NCBI GenBank assembly: GCA_019323655.1
Contig: JAHWGX010000082.1
Coordinates: forward strand, 1 to 39,382
DNA from: Candidatus Woesearchaeota archaeon
GTDB lineage: Archaea; Nanobdellota; Nanobdellia; Woesearchaeales; GW2011-AR4
Direction: 5' to 3'
Length of the DNA stretch: 39,382 nt
The notes below the pieces were generated by a model. That model made no database searches and was not told the DNA's origin. It worked only from the letters and a program-made list of their open reading frames with translations. The position numbers and the translations under genes were made by a program. Below, one piece after another: positions 37,350 through 39,382 of the stretch (its first letter is position 1; each line of letters begins with the position of its first letter).

Positions 37350-38771
37350 TTACCAGTTCAACATCATGTGGTGCTTTTTAAAGTGATGGTAAAGCGGCCA
37401 TGCAGCGGCTTTTGCAGCATTCTCCGCATCTGTTTTTGCCATGGACATTCTCATCCTGTCTGTTGCGGTTTGCTTTTTTGGCTTTGCCTCTTTTTTTGCT
37501 TTTTGTCCGGCTCCAAAAAGCTCGGCAAAGCCCCTGAAAACTGATGTATATGGGCTGAAAGCGGAGCTTCTCTCAATTTTTTTCTCGGCATTTTTCCCAA
37601 AATCCTCTCCAGCCTCTTCAAGGTACCTCATCAATTCATCTCCCAAGGATTCCATTGCAGCCTTGACAGATGTGTCTATAATGCCCAGAAGCTGAAAATC
37701 CTCCTGGTCTCTCATCTTCTTGTAATTATTAATGTTTTCGTCAGTCCAGCCGTACATCCTCAGGTCAATTTCTACTCTGCCTAAATGCAACGGCCCTCTT
37801 TGGTATTCCTGGCTGTAAGACATTTCCGGCCTTGTCCTGAATAAATAATGTATAAGGAGGCACTGGTTGTAAGAGCCTTTTCCGGGTTTTCTTGCCAACA
37901 GCTCAACTTCTATCATTGAGCTTTCAAAAGCGACCAATAAGTCAGGAGTTTCTGTCTTGCTTTGGTCCAGCTGCAGCCTCTGAATGTTCCTTAAATAAGG
38001 CCTTACCCAATGCATGTACATTTTAATAACTTCATAATGCTGCCTCAGGAACTTTAATGTGAATTTTCTCCTGTTTTTTAGCTCATCAAATGTGTGCTCT
38101 TTCCAGGCTAAAAATGTCCTTAATTTTCTTTTGAGGACTTCCCTTACCTTTCTGTTAAACGCACCTTTTTCCCTTTCCACAACATCGTCAACATCTTCCT
38201 GCTTTTTAGGATGCGTTGAGAAAAATAAGTCAGGCAGGGTTGTAAATTGCACTTCGCGAGCCATGCCGTAAACAGATGCAGGATTTTTTGCTCCCTGCTC
38301 AACCAAATCAACCCATATGCCTTTTAATGTGATTTCAGCGCTTTCAGAGCTTTTGCTTGTTGTAAAGCTGTCATAATAATAGCTCAGCCTTTCGTCAAGA
38401 ATCCTTAATTCCCTTACTAGCTGGAAAAGCTCCCTCACCATTTTTCCTATTGTCGCTAAAAACTGGCTTACTTTGTCCTGCTGCAGGCCAAGCCTTTGCT
38501 GGGATGCGCCGAAAAAAGCGCTGTTCTCAGCAGCAGCAAAAACATCTGTTATCTTGTCTATGTTTGGAAAACCGGAGTAGTACCTTAAATAATGCAGAAT
38601 ATAGAAATACGGCTCTTCTATGGAAATATTGTAGCCTTCGTAATGCAGCCTATATCTTCTTGCGGGCTTTGGAAATCCTGTTTTGACATACTGTGTTCTT
38701 GTCTGCTCTGCTATCTCTTCTTCATTAAAACCAAATTTCTTTAAGTCAGCAGTTGTAACCATAGCTATCAA
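37350..38771 (-). CDS. Hypothetical helical protein linked to the TIM-barrel gene, 473 aa
   Basis: Unrecognised. Mostly helical with many Arg/Tyr/Leu pairs (YFYILHYLRYYSGFP, FLRQHYEVIKMYMHWVRPYLRNIQRL), an acidic C-terminal middle and a basic tail ending HHFKKHHMMLNW. No membrane helix or signal peptide. GAGG is 3 bases before a TTG start (38771) and 12 bases before an in-frame ATG (38762), so the start is uncertain. The tight link to the TIM-barrel gene suggests a two-component complex of unknown purpose. Confidence 0.65.
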   Translation of the reverse strand: MIAMVTTADLKKFGFNEEEIAEQTRTQYVKTGFPKPARRYRLHYEGYNISIEEPYFYILHYLRYYSGFPNIDKITDVFAAAENSAFFGASQQRLGLQQDKVSQFLATIGKMVRELFQLVRELRILDERLSYYYDSFTTSKSSESAEITLKGIWVDLVEQGAKNPASVYGMAREVQFTTLPDLFFSTHPKKQEDVDDVVEREKGAFNRKVREVLKRKLRTFLAWKEHTFDELKNRRKFTLKFLRQHYEVIKMYMHWVRPYLRNIQRLQLDQSKTETPDLLVAFESSMIEVELLARKPGKGSYNQCLLIHYLFRTRPEMSYSQEYQRGPLHLGRVEIDLRMYGWTDENINNYKKMRDQEDFQLLGIIDTSVKAAMESLGDELMRYLEEAGEDFGKNAEKKIERSSAFSPYTSVFRGFAELFGAGQKAKKEAKPKKQTATDRMRMSMAKTDAENAAKAAAWPLYHHFKKHHMMLNW

Positions 38772-38868
38772 AAACCTCTTTTTAATATACTCTTTTGTAT
38801 ACTTTTCTATACCAAAATATATAAATGTATCGAAAAATCAAAAAAGATTTTTTGGGTATTTATACTCA

Positions 38869-38890
38869 GAAAATGCCAAAAAGCATTTTC
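38869..38890 (-). terminator. Inverted repeat downstream of the 38954 gene
   Basis: GAAAATGC-caaaaa-GCATTTTC, perfect 8-bp arms. A second, weaker hairpin AAAAATC/GATTTTT lies at 38833-38852. On the minus strand they follow the stop of the 38954 gene and precede the promoter region of 38771, so termination is plausible. Confidence 0.4.
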
Positions 38891-38953
38891 TTTTGTATAA
38901 ATGTTTCTGTGGATTTTGAAAAATGTGGAAATAAGAAAAATTGATTTTACAAT

Positions 38954-39223
38954 TTATTTTTTGTACTTTTTCTTCCCATAATTTTTCTTCATCAGCTTCA
39001 GCTTCTTTTTCTCCAGCTTTAGCCTCTGCTTCTCTATTTTAGCCCGGTACTTATCAGCAGATTCATGTTTATGGATAATTATTTGCTTTTTTTCCGCTTC
39101 CTCTTTTTTCCTGAACTTTGCTATTATGCTCTTGCTCAGATACTTCCCAAAATACCCCACAAAGCCTGCTGCAAAAACTATCAGAATCCATTTTATTATG
39201 TTGTATATTAGTGTCTCATCCAT
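38954..39223 (-). CDS. Small membrane protein with basic coiled-coil tail, 89 aa
   Basis: One membrane helix (residues about 8-25, IIKWILIVFAAGFVGYFGKYL) followed by a very Lys-rich helix of about 55 residues (KIEKQRLKLEKKKLKLMKK). The tail would lie in the cytoplasm and could bind nucleic acid or membrane phosphates. Unrecognised family. Confidence 0.6.
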   Translation of the reverse strand: MDETLIYNIIKWILIVFAAGFVGYFGKYLSKSIIAKFRKKEEAEKKQIIIHKHESADKYRAKIEKQRLKLEKKKLKLMKKNYGKKKYKK

Positions 39224-39304
39224 AAAAACAATAAAGAAACAGGTTGTTTATTAAGCAGTAGAAAACACTAAAATCCCATCTCGACGATAAGAATTCTAAG
39301 AAAA

Positions 39305-39337
39305 TAGGGGAAAAACACTTATAGTGTCAATCCCCTA
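39305..39337. promoter_or_regulatory. Nested inverted repeat over the promoter of the truncated gene at the window end
   Basis: TAGGGGA (39305-39311) and TCCCCTA (39331-39337) form outer arms; CACT-TAT-AGTG (39316-39326) forms an inner palindrome containing the TATA-like ACTTATAG. The TATA is about 27 bases before a GTG at 39347. This is a likely operator. Confidence 0.45.
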
Positions 39338-39346
39338 GCATATTTT

Positions 39347-39382
39347 GTGAAGAAATATGCAGCAAGAAATAAAACTCTCGGA
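39347..39382 (+). CDS. Possible start of a gene running off the window
   Basis: GTG at 39347 opens MKKYAARNKTLG to the window end, with a TATA-like box about 27 bases upstream, as for a leaderless message. An ATG in another frame (39357) is the alternative. Only 12 codons are visible. Confidence 0.3.
   Translation, partial: MKKYAARNKTLG

Noticed and set aside
1..39382. CRISPR array, rRNA genes, integrase or transposase genes
   Set aside because: I looked for regularly spaced repeats, rRNA cores and recombinase catalytic motifs on both strands and saw none.

Overview
The window is archaeal and most likely comes from a DPANN-type genome (Woesearchaeota/Pacearchaeota-like; inference, no marker phylogeny was run). 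Archaeal signs are the eL43-rpoP-prefoldin beta-UPF0147-COG1325 operon, TATA boxes 25-30 bases before starts (several messages look leaderless), intron-bearing tRNAs, FlaI/FlaJ-like pilus genes with class III signal peptides, and many small genes of unknown function. The S-adenosylmethionine synthetase, however, is of the bacterial/eukaryotic MetK type.

Layout. 1-5541: a start-truncated membrane protein, an unknown gene, a minus-strand group of three helical proteins, two pilin-like surface proteins and a cysteine-rich secreted protein. 5637-9133: a winged-helix regulator divergent from a small membrane protein, an SbcD-type phosphoesterase with a lysine/asparagine-rich insert, an unknown gene and an HTH-CBS regulator. 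9295-15350: metK followed by a chain of accessory modules (DUF998 protein; ArsR repressor + CCCC mini-protein + ArsP-type permease; secreted beta-propeller) separated by decayed copies of the metK 3' end. 15676-17392: intron-containing tRNA-Pro directly in front of the ribosomal/transcription/prefoldin/exosome operon. 17396-22367: a decayed trpG tail, an unknown gene pair, an EndoIII/MagIII-type glycosylase, a membrane protein and an unknown protein. 22459-27561: double Lrp regulator, slipin, MscS channel, methionyl-tRNA synthetase. 27688-30737: encapsulated-ferritin-like protein, an HTH-MNT/HEPN pair beside a zinc-ribbon gene, lipoprotein, methyltransferase. 30759-31663: tRNA-His with two apparent introns, a LAGLIDADG endonuclease, and a second copy of the tRNA 3' end. 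31690-35037: type IV pilus-like assembly genes. 35138-39223: a large TIM-barrel protein, its tightly linked partner, and a small membrane protein.

The most unusual signal is a repeated architecture. At three unrelated genes (metK, a zinc-ribbon gene, tRNA-His) accessory genes lie immediately after the 3' end of an intact gene, and on the far side of the accessory genes there is a second, usually decayed, copy of that same 3' end in direct orientation. A fourth gene tail (trpG/pabA) lies as an orphan before another accessory pair. No integrase or transposase is visible. This looks like recurrent insertion of small cargo modules at gene 3' ends with duplication of the gene tail. One module is a lone homing endonuclease, which may hint at mechanism. 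The comparison was made by eye and needs alignment.
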